From contig LFSK01000063.1 in assembly GCA_001512555.1 (NCBI GenBank), positions 1 through 37,490 on the forward strand: a stretch of 37,490 bases of DNA, given 5' to 3'. Numbering within the stretch: the stretch's first letter is position 1; every line of letters starts with the position of its first letter. Below the pieces are notes generated by a model. It worked only from the letters and a program-made list of their open reading frames with translations, was not told the DNA's origin and did not search any database. Source of the DNA: Clostridiaceae bacterium DTU059 (GTDB lineage Bacteria; Bacillota; Clostridia; DSM-8532). The translations under genes and the position numbers were made by a program. Below are positions 8,438 to 18,831 of the stretch, piece after piece.

Positions 8438-9520
8438 ATGGCTAAATTCAGAATTGGTGTTGTAACCTGCGGCGGAGACTGTCCCGGGTTGAATTCAGTA
8501 ATAAGAGCCGTGGTAAAGACCGCCATATACAACTATGGTTACGAGGTAGTCGGTTTTAAGGATGGATATCTGGGCCTGGTCTACAACCGTTTTATTAAAC
8601 TTGGGCTTCCGGACGCATCTGGTTTGCTGGACAAGGGTGGAACCATTTTGGGTACCACCAACAATTTCGATCCCTTCAGGGTTCTGGTGGATCATGATGG
8701 GGAGAAACAGTATAAGGATATGAGTGACAGAGTTGCCGATACCTTAAAAATGCATGACATCCATTGCCTGATAGTAATTGGCGGTACCAGCACCATCAGT
8801 ATTGCAAACAGGCTCATTGAGAAGGGGATCAATATCGTTGCCATACCAAAAACCATCGATAATGACGTGCCCGCCACCGACATGACCATAGGCTTTATGA
8901 CCAGTGTGAATACTGCTACCCAGGCATTGGACAAGCTGCATTCTACAGCTGAATCCCATCACCGGGTCATGATTCTGGAAGTGATGGGGGCATCCTCCGG
9001 ATGGGTTTCCCTTGAATCCGGTATAGCTGGCGGTGCTGACATTATTCTCATACCCGAGATTCCATACGATATAAATCTTGTGGCAAGGCGAATCCTTGAG
9101 CGTAAGAATCAGGGAAAAGGCTTCAGTATAATTGTGGTATCGGAGGGCAGCAGGCCTTTGGGGCATGATGTGGCGCAGGATCCCACTATCGATGATGATG
9201 TACAGCCTCTCAACGGAATTGGCAGCCAACTGGCCGCCGAGCTTGAAAAACTGACCCGGGTGGAGGTCAAGGTCACTGTGCTGGGTTATCTCCAGCGAGG
9301 GGGCGAACCCTCTCCCTACGACCGTATTCTGTCCACCCGATTGGGGGCTTCAGCCGTTGACATGATTGCCGCAGGTAAGTATAACATGATGGCAGCCATA
9401 AGCAATGACCAGCTTCGCCCTGTAAAGATTTCCGATATAGCAGGAAAGATAAAAACTGTTCCACTGGATGGGGAATTGGTTCAAATAGCCCGTAGCATCG
9501 GCGTAAGTTTCGGCGACTGA
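8438..9520 (+). CDS. 6-phosphofructokinase family protein (group III-like) with atypical donor-site residues
   Basis: TCGGDCPGLNSVIRAVV, PKTIDNDVPATD, TAESHHRVMILEVMG, LGYLQRGGEPSPYDR; start moved to 8438 because AAGGAGG abuts the ATG at 8432. Confidence 0.88.
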   Translation: MAKFRIGVVTCGGDCPGLNSVIRAVVKTAIYNYGYEVVGFKDGYLGLVYNRFIKLGLPDASGLLDKGGTILGTTNNFDPFRVLVDHDGEKQYKDMSDRVADTLKMHDIHCLIVIGGTSTISIANRLIEKGINIVAIPKTIDNDVPATDMTIGFMTSVNTATQALDKLHSTAESHHRVMILEVMGASSGWVSLESGIAGGADIILIPEIPYDINLVARRILERKNQGKGFSIIVVSEGSRPLGHDVAQDPTIDDDVQPLNGIGSQLAAELEKLTRVEVKVTVLGYLQRGGEPSPYDRILSTRLGASAVDMIAAGKYNMMAAISNDQLRPVKISDIAGKIKTVPLDGELVQIARSIGVSFGD

Positions 9521-9566
9521 ACCTACTTCACGAGCGGACATTTAGAAAGCAGATGATTTAGTAATT

Positions 9567-10484
9567 ATGTGTGATTTCAGAGAAATAACCCTTGGAGATC
9601 AGGATTTAATCACCCCTATATTAAGGCGCATGCGCCCTATATCCTCGGAATTCACCTTCCCATACCTTTATGCCTGGAGGCGGGATTATAATTTCAGGTT
9701 TGGCATATTTGGAGACCATCTCTGCCTTGTGAGCAACTCCAGAGAAGCCTTTCCTTTTGCCTTCTGTCCAATTCCTTTGGGCGGGCAGCATGACAGTGAG
9801 GGCTTTAAAAAGGCTATTGAAGCTATTGAAAGCCATTTCAGAGAGCAGCACTATGACCTTGCCTTTGCCCGTGTGGAGGAGAGCAGGCTCCCGCTTTTGA
9901 CAGGACATTATCAGAGCAGGGTTGAGGTATCCCCGCTCCCGGAGACTTCGGATTACGTCTATAATACCAGTGATCTGGCCCAGCTCGCCGGAAGGAAATA
10001 CAGTAAGAAGAGGAACCATATCAGCCAGTTCATGCGAAAACATGAAAACCACGAGTATGTGTCCGTCGGTCCGGAGAACATCTCTGAATGCCTGCGTGTC
10101 TTTGAAGAGTGGTGTGAGAAAAACGAATCTGATTGCCGGCATCCCGATAACTGCGAGCGTTTAGCCTGCAAGGAGCTTTTGGATAATTGGGACAGGTTTG
10201 AGCTCAAGGGTGGTCTTGTGAGAGTTGATGGGAAGGCTGAAGCCTTTACTGTTGGCGAGAAACTTAATGATGATATGGCTGTTGTGAGGGTCGAGAAGGG
10301 AAATCTGGACATCCATGGGGTTTATACCTTCATCAACCGGGAATTCTGTTCCAGGGAATGGGCTGATAATACAAAGTATATCAACCGGGAAGAGGATATG
10401 GGTATAGAAGGTCTCCGTAAATCCAAAAAGTCATACTTACCCGCATTTATGGTGAACAAATACCTTGTGCGCTGCCACACGTGA
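9567..10484 (+). CDS. DUF2156 domain-containing protein (GNAT-like)
   Basis: FREITLGDQDLITPILRRMRPISSEFTFPYLYAWRRDYNF and KYINREEDMGIEGLRKSKKSYLPAFMVNKY. Confidence 0.85.
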   Translation: MCDFREITLGDQDLITPILRRMRPISSEFTFPYLYAWRRDYNFRFGIFGDHLCLVSNSREAFPFAFCPIPLGGQHDSEGFKKAIEAIESHFREQHYDLAFARVEESRLPLLTGHYQSRVEVSPLPETSDYVYNTSDLAQLAGRKYSKKRNHISQFMRKHENHEYVSVGPENISECLRVFEEWCEKNESDCRHPDNCERLACKELLDNWDRFELKGGLVRVDGKAEAFTVGEKLNDDMAVVRVEKGNLDIHGVYTFINREFCSREWADNTKYINREEDMGIEGLRKSKKSYLPAFMVNKYLVRCHT

Positions 10485-10559
10485 TCAGGACAACCCTTTG
10501 GCGGTAAAGAATGAACAACCCGGGCGCAAAGAGGCCGGCATACTTTGGCGGATTCAACA

Positions 10560-10592
10560 TTGACAAAACATCAGGTGTTTTTATAGTATAAT
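10560..10592 (+). promoter_or_regulatory. Candidate promoter for the pur cluster
   Basis: TTGACA (10560-10565) with TATAGT (10582-10587, 16-bp spacing) or TATAAT (10587-10592, 21-bp spacing). Confidence 0.55.
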
Positions 10593-10758
10593 CTTGTATC
10601 AGCACCATTTAAGGGTTGGCGTTCCATACCCTTTTATATTTTTTATTGGATGGACCCACTTGGTTCGCTCATGATGGGGATGGCTTTTCCAGCCAGGCTC
10701 CGGAATGAAAGGACAAGATATACAGATCAAATCAAATGCCAAAGGAAAGGATAATGAC

Positions 10759-11271
10759 ATGCCGAAAAAACCAAAGGTAGCCATTGTTATGGGCAGCGAC
10801 TCGGATTTTCCCGTAGTGGAGGGATGCCTCAATATCCTGAGGGAATTTGATGTTGAAACTTCGGTGGCTATATGCTCGGCTCACCGTACGCCGGACAGGG
10901 CTGCAGAACTAGCCAGGAATGCTGAAAGTGAAGGATGTGACCTGATCATTGGTGCAGCAGGCAAAGCGGCTCATCTTCCCGGCGTATTGGCGGCCTATAC
11001 CGTTCTTCCCGTCATAGGGATTCCCATCAAATCCTCTACCCTGGATGGGCTGGATTCACTTCTGTCCATCGTTCAGATGCCCCAGGGTGTGCCAGTGGCC
11101 ACTGTGGCCATAAACGGAAGCGGAAATGCAGCGCTTCTGGCCATCCAAATCCTGGGAGGCACTTATCCCGAACTTCGTGAAAAAATGCGTGAATATAAGA
11201 AAAAAATGGCTGAAGCGGTTGAGGTAAAGAACCAACAGCTTCAGGCACGATTGAGAGGTGCTGAGCAGTGA
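10759..11271 (+). CDS. purE: 5-(carboxyamino)imidazole ribonucleotide mutase
   Basis: KVAIVMGSDSDFPVVEG, SAHRTPDRAAELARNA, GAAGKAAHLPGVLAAYT; start at 10759 preferred over 10705 because of the conserved N-terminus. Confidence 0.95.
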   Translation: MPKKPKVAIVMGSDSDFPVVEGCLNILREFDVETSVAICSAHRTPDRAAELARNAESEGCDLIIGAAGKAAHLPGVLAAYTVLPVIGIPIKSSTLDGLDSLLSIVQMPQGVPVATVAINGSGNAALLAIQILGGTYPELREKMREYKKKMAEAVEVKNQQLQARLRGAEQ

Positions 11272-12707
11272 TGGTAGACCGGGCTTCAGCACTTCAATGC
11301 TGTGTGGATTGTGACAAGCCCCGTGAGGCATGCGGAGTTTTTGGCGTGGTCAACAATGACGACTTTGATATAGCCCGCATGGTCTATTTCGGCCTCTATG
11401 CCCTTCAGCACCGGGGGCAGGAAAGCTGCGGCATCGCTGTAACCAACCAAAACGGCATAACAGGGTACAGGGGTATGGGGCTCGTATCCGAGGTCTTTAG
11501 TGACAGGATACTGGATCAGCTGGGAGGTTCCATAGCCGTTGGACACTGCCGCTATTCAACTGCCGGCGGAAATTCGGTAGAGGACATTCAGCCCCTCATG
11601 GCAAACTACAAGGGCGGGCGTATGGCTATAGCCCATAATGGTAATCTGGTTAACGCTGAAAAAATAAGGAGAACCCTGGAAGAATCAGGGGCTATCTTTC
11701 AAACCTCAACCGATTCCGAGGTCATTGCCAATTTGATTTCCAGATACAGCATTCAAACCGATGACCTTGAGGAGATTCTGGTAAAGATCATGCAGCAGGT
11801 GGTGGGTTCATACGCCGTCATAATCATGACCCGGAAACGTCTCATCGGTATGCGTGATCCCTGGGGCTTAAGGCCGTTGTGCATTGGAAAACTTGACGAC
11901 TCCATCATTTTAGCATCCGAGAGCTGTGCCCTCGATTCAGTGGGAGCCGACTTTATCAGGGATGTTGAGCCGGGTGAGATTGTGGTCGTCCAGGACAAGG
12001 AGATCCGATCTATCAAGGGGGCAGTGAGCAGTAAACCCCGTCATTTTTGTATTTTCGAGCATATCTATTTTGCCCGTCCCGACAGTTTTATTGATGGGGC
12101 GTCGGTTTACAAATCCCGCCTGGAAGCAGGGCGTATGCTGGCCATAGAACACCCTGCAGATGCCGACCTGGTGGTAGGAGTGCCTGATTCAGGTCTGACC
12201 GCCGCCATAGGCTTTTCCAGGCAGTCGGGTATCCCTTATGGTGAGGCGCTGATAAAGAACCGATACGTGGGAAGAACCTTTATAGAGCCACAACAGAAGA
12301 AGAGGGAACAGAGCATTGATATAAAACTGAATGTACTCAAAGAAGAGATAGAGGGTAAGCGCATCGTGATGATTGATGACTCTATAGTTCGGGGTACCAC
12401 CACAAGAAAACTGGTTCAGATGTTGAAAAATGCGGGCGCTAAAGAGGTGCATATGAGGATCAGTTCTCCGCCGGTTAAATTCCCATGCTATTTCGGCATA
12501 GACATATCTTCAAAAAATCAGCTCATCGCAGCGAAGAAAACCATTGAAGAGATAAGAAAGAACATGGGAGCCGACAGCCTGGGATTCCTGAGTGTGGACG
12601 GGCTGGTTAAAACCCCCGTAGGTGCCCTGGAAAGGGGCTTTTGCACCGGATGCTTTACGGGGAAGTACCCCATAAACCCGACCGAAGAGGACTGTTCCGA
12701 TAAATGA
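11271..12707 (+). CDS. purF: Amidophosphoribosyltransferase
   Basis: Propeptide then EACGVFGVV (N-terminal nucleophile Cys), LQHRGQESCGIAV, VMIDDSIVRGTTTRKLV PRPP motif. Confidence 0.96.
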   Translation: MVDRASALQCCVDCDKPREACGVFGVVNNDDFDIARMVYFGLYALQHRGQESCGIAVTNQNGITGYRGMGLVSEVFSDRILDQLGGSIAVGHCRYSTAGGNSVEDIQPLMANYKGGRMAIAHNGNLVNAEKIRRTLEESGAIFQTSTDSEVIANLISRYSIQTDDLEEILVKIMQQVVGSYAVIIMTRKRLIGMRDPWGLRPLCIGKLDDSIILASESCALDSVGADFIRDVEPGEIVVVQDKEIRSIKGAVSSKPRHFCIFEHIYFARPDSFIDGASVYKSRLEAGRMLAIEHPADADLVVGVPDSGLTAAIGFSRQSGIPYGEALIKNRYVGRTFIEPQQKKREQSIDIKLNVLKEEIEGKRIVMIDDSIVRGTTTRKLVQMLKNAGAKEVHMRISSPPVKFPCYFGIDISSKNQLIAAKKTIEEIRKNMGADSLGFLSVDGLVKTPVGALERGFCTGCFTGKYPINPTEEDCSDK

Positions 12708-12734
12708 GCTTAACCATAGCAAGGAGGATGAAGC

Positions 12735-13757
12735 ATGGCTACTTACAAGGAAGCCGGAGTTGATGTAACGGCAGGCTACAGGGCTGTAGAACTGATGAAA
12801 TCCCATATCCAAAAGACCATGAGACCAGAAGTGATGGACGAGATAGGCGGATTTGCAGGTTTGTTCAGCCTTGAGAAAATGAATATCCAGAAGCCCGTAT
12901 TGGTTTCGGGCACCGATGGCGTCGGAACAAAGCTTAAGATCGCCTTCACGATGGACAGGCATGATACCATCGGAATAGACTGTGTGGCCATGTGCGCTAA
13001 TGATGTGGTTTGCTGCGGCGCCCAGCCTTTATTCTTCCTGGATTATATAGCCACAGGAAAACTGATCCCCGAGAAAGTGGAGCAGATTGTGAAGGGGGTC
13101 ACCGACGGATGCATACAGGCCGGATGTGCTCTGATCGGCGGCGAGACCGCCGAGATGCCCGGCTTTTACCGGGAGGATGAGTACGACCTGGCGGGATTTG
13201 TGGTTGGAATGGTGGACAGGGATCGTATCATAACCGGCAGAACCATCCGGGAGGGGGATGTTCTCGTCGGTCTGGCATCCTCAGGAGTCCATAGCAACGG
13301 CTTCTCACTGGTTCGCAAGGTTATTGCACCCCATGAGCATAAGCTCAATCAATATGATGACGGGCTCGGAAAGAGTCTGGGCGAAGAAATTCTTACGCCG
13401 ACACGCATCTACGTCAAAACCATTCTCTCCCTTATAGAAGAATATGAGATCAAAGGGATTGCCCATATTACAGGCGGTGGCTTTATTGAAAACATCCCCA
13501 GAATGGTTCCTGCAGATCTGGGTGCGGTTATCCGCAAGGGTAGCTGGAATGTTTTGCCCATCTTCCATCTGCTTAAGGAGATGGGTGATATCCCTGAAGA
13601 AGATATGTATAACACCTTTAATATGGGAATCGGCATGATCCTTGCAGTTTCACCGGAGGTTGCCGACGATGTGGTGCAGTCCGCCATCCGGCTTGGTGAA
13701 AAGGCCAGCGTCATAGGTGAGATCGTTAAAGGCGGGGAGAGAATCACGATATGCTGA
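12735..13757 (+). CDS. purM: Phosphoribosylformylglycinamidine cyclo-ligase
   Basis: [58 protein letters not shown]. Confidence 0.97.
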   Translation: MATYKEAGVDVTAGYRAVELMKSHIQKTMRPEVMDEIGGFAGLFSLEKMNIQKPVLVSGTDGVGTKLKIAFTMDRHDTIGIDCVAMCANDVVCCGAQPLFFLDYIATGKLIPEKVEQIVKGVTDGCIQAGCALIGGETAEMPGFYREDEYDLAGFVVGMVDRDRIITGRTIREGDVLVGLASSGVHSNGFSLVRKVIAPHEHKLNQYDDGLGKSLGEEILTPTRIYVKTILSLIEEYEIKGIAHITGGGFIENIPRMVPADLGAVIRKGSWNVLPIFHLLKEMGDIPEEDMYNTFNMGIGMILAVSPEVADDVVQSAIRLGEKASVIGEIVKGGERITIC

Positions 13758-14404
13758 GAATAGGCGTCATGGTTTCGGGAGGCGGTACCAATTTGCAGGC
13801 CATCCTGGATCATATAGAGAAGGGACAGCTTCCTGATTGCCAGGTGGTTACGGTGGTTTCCAGCAAACCCGGGGTATATGCCCTGGAAAGAGCTCAAAAA
13901 CACAATATACCCTCCTGCGTTATTTCCAGAAAGGACTTTGAAACCATGGAGGAATACGATGAAGCAGTATTGAGCCATCTGAAGAAGCATGATGTTCAGT
14001 TGGTGGTTCTGGCCGGTTTCCTGAGCCTGTTGGGAGAACGGGTCATTGCCGCCTACAAAAATGCCATCATCAATGTTCATCCATCCCTGATCCCCTCTTT
14101 TTGCGGTAAGGGTTTCTATGGACTCACCCCTCACAGGAAGGCGCTGGAATATGGCGTTCGCCTGACCGGGGCAACGGTTCATTTTGTGGACAGCGAATAT
14201 GATTCCGGTCCTATCATCCTGCAAAAGGCTGTTGAGGTGATGGATGACGATACGCCCGAAAGCCTTCAGAGAAGGGTAATGGAGCAAGCCGAATGGATAT
14301 TGCTTCCACAGGCTATCAGGCTGTTCGCCCAGGGCAGGCTGAGGGTGGAAGGAAGGCGTGTGGCCATTCTTGGAGAAACAATCCGAAGAAAGGAAGTCGA
14401 ATGA
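13751..14404 (+). CDS. purN: Phosphoribosylglycinamide formyltransferase
   Basis: [47 protein letters not shown]. Confidence 0.96.
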   Translation: MLRIGVMVSGGGTNLQAILDHIEKGQLPDCQVVTVVSSKPGVYALERAQKHNIPSCVISRKDFETMEEYDEAVLSHLKKHDVQLVVLAGFLSLLGERVIAAYKNAIINVHPSLIPSFCGKGFYGLTPHRKALEYGVRLTGATVHFVDSEYDSGPIILQKAVEVMDDDTPESLQRRVMEQAEWILLPQAIRLFAQGRLRVEGRRVAILGETIRRKEVE

Positions 14405-15663
14405 TGAAGGTATTGGTTGTAGGCAGCGGAGGGAGAGAACATGCCCTGGTATGGAAGCTGGCTCAGAGCCCTGAGGTAACAGAAATATACTGTGCACCGG
14501 GCAATGGTGGTATTGGGGAAATAGCCCAATTGGTTCCGATCAATGCCACGGACATTGACGGTATGGTAAGTTTTTCTAAGGAACATCATATTGACCTGGT
14601 AGTGGTGGCGCCTGATGACCCTCTGGCCATGGGCATGGTTGATGCACTGGAAGAAGCGGGGATATGGGCTTTTGGCCCCCGCAAAAATGCCGCCATTTTA
14701 GAGTCCAGCAAGGTATTTTCCAAGAACTTGATGAAAAAATACAATATACCCACAGCCGGTTACCAGGTATTCGACAACAGTCAGGATGCAAAGGAATATG
14801 TGATGCAGGCAAAACTGCCGGCTGTAGTCAAGGCGGACGGGCTTGCTCTCGGTAAGGGAGTCCTCATATGCCATACCCGTGACGAGGCTGTCCAGGCGGT
14901 AAAATGCATTATGGAGGACAAGAAGTTCGGCAGTGCCGGCCAGCGGATTGTGGTGGAAGAGTACATAACAGGCCCCGAGGTATCGGTTTTGGCCTTTACC
15001 GATGGAAGTACCATTAAGCCCATGGTCAGCGTGCAGGATCATAAGCGGGCATTAGATAATGACCGGGGACTCAATACAGGAGGTATGGGAACATTCACCC
15101 CCAGCAGGTTTTACAATGAAGCCATTGCCCATGAGTGCATGGAGACCATATTCAAGCCTACTATCGAGGCAATGAACCAGGAAGGGAGAAAATTCAAGGG
15201 GGTATTGTTCTTCGGTCTCATGCTAACCGAAAATGGACCGAAGCTACTGGAATACAACGCCCGTTTTGGAGATCCTGAAGCCCAGGTGGTTCTGCCCCTC
15301 CTGAAGACCGATCTGTTAAAAATCCTCATGGCTATCATCCATGAGGAGCTGGACAAAGTGGATATCCAATGGCATGAAGATGCGGCCGTGTGTGTCGTCA
15401 TGGCATCGGGAGGATATCCGGAGACCTACGAGAAGGGCTTTGAGATAACCGGGCTGGATCAGTTTTCACACCAGTCGGATATCATGATCTTCCATGCGGG
15501 AACAAAGAAGGAAGGCGGCAGGATCCTGACCAACGGAGGACGGGTTCTGGGGGTTACCGCACGGGGAAGTGATCTTGATGAGGCAAGGCAAAAGGCCTAT
15601 GGTGCCGTTAATCGGATACATTTCAAAAATGCGCATTATCGGCGCGATATTGGAATAAAATAA
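14401..15663 (+). CDS. purD: Phosphoribosylamine--glycine ligase
   Basis: KVLVVGSGGREHALVWKLAQSP, VVKADGLALGKGV, EYNARFGDPEAQVVLP; ATGATG overlap with purN stop, start at 14401 rather than 14293. Confidence 0.96.
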   Translation: MMKVLVVGSGGREHALVWKLAQSPEVTEIYCAPGNGGIGEIAQLVPINATDIDGMVSFSKEHHIDLVVVAPDDPLAMGMVDALEEAGIWAFGPRKNAAILESSKVFSKNLMKKYNIPTAGYQVFDNSQDAKEYVMQAKLPAVVKADGLALGKGVLICHTRDEAVQAVKCIMEDKKFGSAGQRIVVEEYITGPEVSVLAFTDGSTIKPMVSVQDHKRALDNDRGLNTGGMGTFTPSRFYNEAIAHECMETIFKPTIEAMNQEGRKFKGVLFFGLMLTENGPKLLEYNARFGDPEAQVVLPLLKTDLLKILMAIIHEELDKVDIQWHEDAAVCVVMASGGYPETYEKGFEITGLDQFSHQSDIMIFHAGTKKEGGRILTNGGRVLGVTARGSDLDEARQKAYGAVNRIHFKNAHYRRDIGIK

Positions 15664-15735
15664 GAAACCAGTCATTATGTTCATGGGATAGTGGTGTCAA
15701 TTCCTGCGGAATAATAAACTGCGGGAGGTGAATGT

Positions 15736-15894
15736 ATGGGACCCAATAAAGCAATTGGCTGCAATGTTAAGGAATGCAGATACCACGCAAAGACTGACAA
15801 CTATTGCGCACTGGATCATATCCACGTTTCGAAAACCAAGGAAAAGGCGGATATGGAAAAGGACACGGAATGCGCCTCTTTTGAAAGGGAATAG
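15736..15894 (+). CDS. DUF1540 domain-containing small Cys protein (52 aa)
   Basis: RBS GGGAGGTG then ATG; translation MGPNKAIGCNVKECRYHAKTDNYCALDHIHVSKTKEKADMEKDTECASFERE matches the C-x4-C...C...I.V...TEC.SF pattern; absent from the ORF track. Confidence 0.85.
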   Translation: MGPNKAIGCNVKECRYHAKTDNYCALDHIHVSKTKEKADMEKDTECASFERE

Positions 15895-15935
15895 GTCATT
15901 TTACGCAGTATCACCATCCAGACGTGTCAACTATT

Positions 15936-15958
15936 GAGAGCGGGTTTGCCCGCTCTTT
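15936..15958 (+). terminator. Terminator hairpin, possibly bidirectional, between DUF1540 and ZIP genes
   Basis: GAGCGGG-TTTG-CCCGCTC followed by TTTC. Confidence 0.75.
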
Positions 15959-15994
15959 CACTGCCAGGCGGAGGAAACGGTGTGGGTGCATTCC

Positions 15995-16834
15995 TCACCC
16001 GTGAAAAAGCAGAAGCACACCGGCAGCCATGACTCCCATTCCAAACACAAACCCTAATATGGTGAGGTAGTGCTCTCCGTATTCTCTCGCCGTGGGAAGA
16101 AGTTCATCCATGGAAATATAAATCATTATCCCGGCAACCGCAGAGAAAACCATGCCGAACAATGTATCACTTATAAGAGGGCCAAGAACCAGCATGGCAA
16201 GAATAGCCCCCAGCGGTTCGGAGAGCCCTGAAAGCAGGGACATCCAGAATGCTTTCCTGCGGCTTCCGGTGGCGTAGTAGACGGGCATGGCGATGGATAT
16301 ACCTTCGGGGATATTATGGATTGCGATGGCAAGGGCGATAGAAAGGCCAAGCAGCGGGTCTTTGACTCCTGAGATAAAGGCAGCGATACCTTCAGGAAAA
16401 TTGTGTATGGTAACAGCCAGGGCTGTAAATATTCCCGTTTTATAAAGTCTTCCGGATACCGTCGCAGATTCAGGGGAGCCCCTGTCCCGGGTCCTTTGGG
16501 ATACAGGCGGATTCCCGGGTTCGGGAACAAGCTCGTCAATCAGAGCGATCAAGACAATGCCGAAGAAAAAGGACAGGACAGTGAGGATCTTACCCCTTTG
16601 TTCACCATGAGCGTTCCTGAGAATGGCTTCAGCTTCGGGGAAAATTTCAATGAAGGATACATAGATCATGACCCCCGCTGAGAAACCCAGCATGGTGGAC
16701 AACACCCGGGTATCGGTTCTGCGAAACAGCAGAACCAGCAGCCCCCCCATTCCGGTAGCTATGCCGGCACCCAGGGCATAGCCCAATGCGGGTATGGCGG
16801 TTGCAAGGTTCATGGCTTCCCCGTCCATTCTCAA
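15995..16834 (-). CDS. ZIP family metal transporter (ZupT-like)
   Basis: ITIHNFPEGIAAFISG and IAIHNIPEGISIAMPVYYATGSRRKAFWMSLLSGLSEPLGA metal-binding TM motifs. Confidence 0.93.
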   Translation of the reverse strand: MRMDGEAMNLATAIPALGYALGAGIATGMGGLLVLLFRRTDTRVLSTMLGFSAGVMIYVSFIEIFPEAEAILRNAHGEQRGKILTVLSFFFGIVLIALIDELVPEPGNPPVSQRTRDRGSPESATVSGRLYKTGIFTALAVTIHNFPEGIAAFISGVKDPLLGLSIALAIAIHNIPEGISIAMPVYYATGSRRKAFWMSLLSGLSEPLGAILAMLVLGPLISDTLFGMVFSAVAGIMIYISMDELLPTAREYGEHYLTILGFVFGMGVMAAGVLLLFHG

Positions 16835-17010
16835 TGCTTTTCCAGGTTATATCTATGACGGCGGGCATGTTTAAATGATGGTGATTTTATTGTTGTGGAC
16901 CGCACCCCTTCCTGTGGCAACCACTTTAAAGAGCGGGTGCGGGATGGTATAATTGTCAAGAGCGGAAAATATAACAGATGAAACTGGTCTTTAATGAATG
17001 AGGATGATTT

Positions 17011-18822
17011 ATGAGTAATGAGAGACAAAAAAGAATAAGAAACTTTTGCATCATAGCCCATATCGATCACGGGAAATCCACTTTGGCCGACAGGATGCTG
17101 GAGCTGACCGGCGCCCTGACCGAGCGCGAAATGGACGAACAGGTTCTGGACAATATGGATATTGAGCGGGAACGGGGTATAACCATCAAGGCTCAGGCCG
17201 TCAGAATGATCTACAAGGGGAAAGACGGCGAGGAGTACATCCTCAATCTTATAGACACCCCCGGCCATGTTGACTTCAATTATGAGGTTTCAAGAAGCAT
17301 AGCGGCCTGTGAGGGAGCTATACTGGTGGTGGATGCATCTCAGGGAATTGAAGCCCAGACCCTGGCTAATGTATATCTTGCTTTGGAACATGATCTGGAG
17401 ATTGTTCCGGTGATCAATAAGATTGATCTTCCCGGTGCCAGACCCGACGAGATTATTCGGGAAATCGAGGATGTCATCGGGCTGGAGGCTCAGGGAGCTC
17501 CCCAGATATCGGCAAAGAACGGAATCAATATCGACAGCGTGTTAAATAAGATTATATCGGATATACCGGCGCCGAAGGGAGATGAGGATGCCCCCTTAAG
17601 AGCCCTGATATTCGATTCGGTCTATGATACCTATAAGGGTGTAATAGCCTATATCCGGGTGATGGAGGGCAAGGTATCTCCAGGTCAGACCATCCATATG
17701 ATGCATACCGGGAAAGATTATATTGTGACCGAGCTGGGATACTTAAGGCCGGGAGGACAGATCCCCTCCGATTCTCTCATGGCAGGAGAGGTGGGCTATA
17801 TATGCGCCAGTATCAAGGATGTTCGTAACTGTCGTGTAGGGGATACCATCACCCTGGCATCCAACCCCGCCAGCGAGCCTCTTCCGGGATACAAGAAGGC
17901 AGTGCCCATGGTCTTTTGCGGTATATACCCGGCAGATGGGGCAAAATACAATGACCTGAGGGATTCTCTGGAAAAACTCCAGCTCAATGACGCATCCCTG
18001 ATGTTTGAGCCCGAGACATCGGTTGCCCTTGGATTCGGCTTCAGATGCGGATTTCTGGGTCTTTTGCATATGGAAATCATACAGGAACGCCTGGAGCGCG
18101 AATACAATCTTGACATCATCACTACGGCGCCCAGCGTCATTTACCGGATCACAAAGACAAATGGCGAGGTTATCAGCCTGGATAATCCCACGAATATGCC
18201 GGAATCCACAGAGATCGATGCCATGGAGGAGCCCGTTGTCAAGGCTACCATCATGACGCCCACCGAGTATGTTGGAAGTATCATGGAACTTTGCCAGGAC
18301 AGAAGGGGTACCTTCCTTGGAATGGATTACCTGGAAGCTACCCGGGTCATCCTGAACTATGAGATGCCTTTAAACGAGATTATCTATGATTTCTTTGATG
18401 CCCTAAAATCCAGAACCAAGGGCTATGCCTCCCTTGACTATGAGTTGAAGGGATATAAGGAATCCAATCTTGTTAAGCTTGACATCAAACTGAATGGCGA
18501 AATAGTCGACGCCCTTTCCTTCATAGTCCATGCCGACAAGGCATATGCAAGGGGACGCAGAATGGCTGAAAAGCTGAAGGAGACCATACCCAGGCAGATG
18601 TTTGAGATACCCATCCAGGCCTGCATCGGTAATAAGATCATTGCAAGGGAAACCGTAAAGGCTTACCGCAAGGATGTTCTGGCAAAGTGCTACGGCGGCG
18701 ATATTACCCGTAAGAAGAAGCTGCTTGAAAAGCAGAAGGAAGGCAAAAAACGGATGCGCCAGGTAGGCAGCGTGGAGGTTCCCCAGGAGGCCTTCATGAG
18801 CGTACTCAAGCTGGATATGTGA
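17011..18822 (+). CDS. lepA: Elongation factor 4 (LepA GTPase)
   Basis: [47 protein letters not shown]; LepA C-terminal domain. Confidence 0.98.
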   Translation: MSNERQKRIRNFCIIAHIDHGKSTLADRMLELTGALTEREMDEQVLDNMDIERERGITIKAQAVRMIYKGKDGEEYILNLIDTPGHVDFNYEVSRSIAACEGAILVVDASQGIEAQTLANVYLALEHDLEIVPVINKIDLPGARPDEIIREIEDVIGLEAQGAPQISAKNGINIDSVLNKIISDIPAPKGDEDAPLRALIFDSVYDTYKGVIAYIRVMEGKVSPGQTIHMMHTGKDYIVTELGYLRPGGQIPSDSLMAGEVGYICASIKDVRNCRVGDTITLASNPASEPLPGYKKAVPMVFCGIYPADGAKYNDLRDSLEKLQLNDASLMFEPETSVALGFGFRCGFLGLLHMEIIQERLEREYNLDIITTAPSVIYRITKTNGEVISLDNPTNMPESTEIDAMEEPVVKATIMTPTEYVGSIMELCQDRRGTFLGMDYLEATRVILNYEMPLNEIIYDFFDALKSRTKGYASLDYELKGYKESNLVKLDIKLNGEIVDALSFIVHADKAYARGRRMAEKLKETIPRQMFEIPIQACIGNKIIARETVKAYRKDVLAKCYGGDITRKKKLLEKQKEGKKRMRQVGSVEVPQEAFMSVLKLDM

Positions 18823-18831
18823 GGCAATGGA

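Noticed and set aside
10593-10758. Purine riboswitch upstream of purE
   Set aside because: Conserved purine aptamer core and loop sequences are not present.
13409-14497. 362-aa minus-strand ORF across purM/purN
   Set aside because: Antisense to two confidently identified pur genes; no recognisable motifs.
15728-15937. 69-aa ORF at the DUF1540 locus
   Set aside because: GTG start lies within the RBS of the better-supported 52-aa DUF1540 frame and the ORF reads into the terminator.
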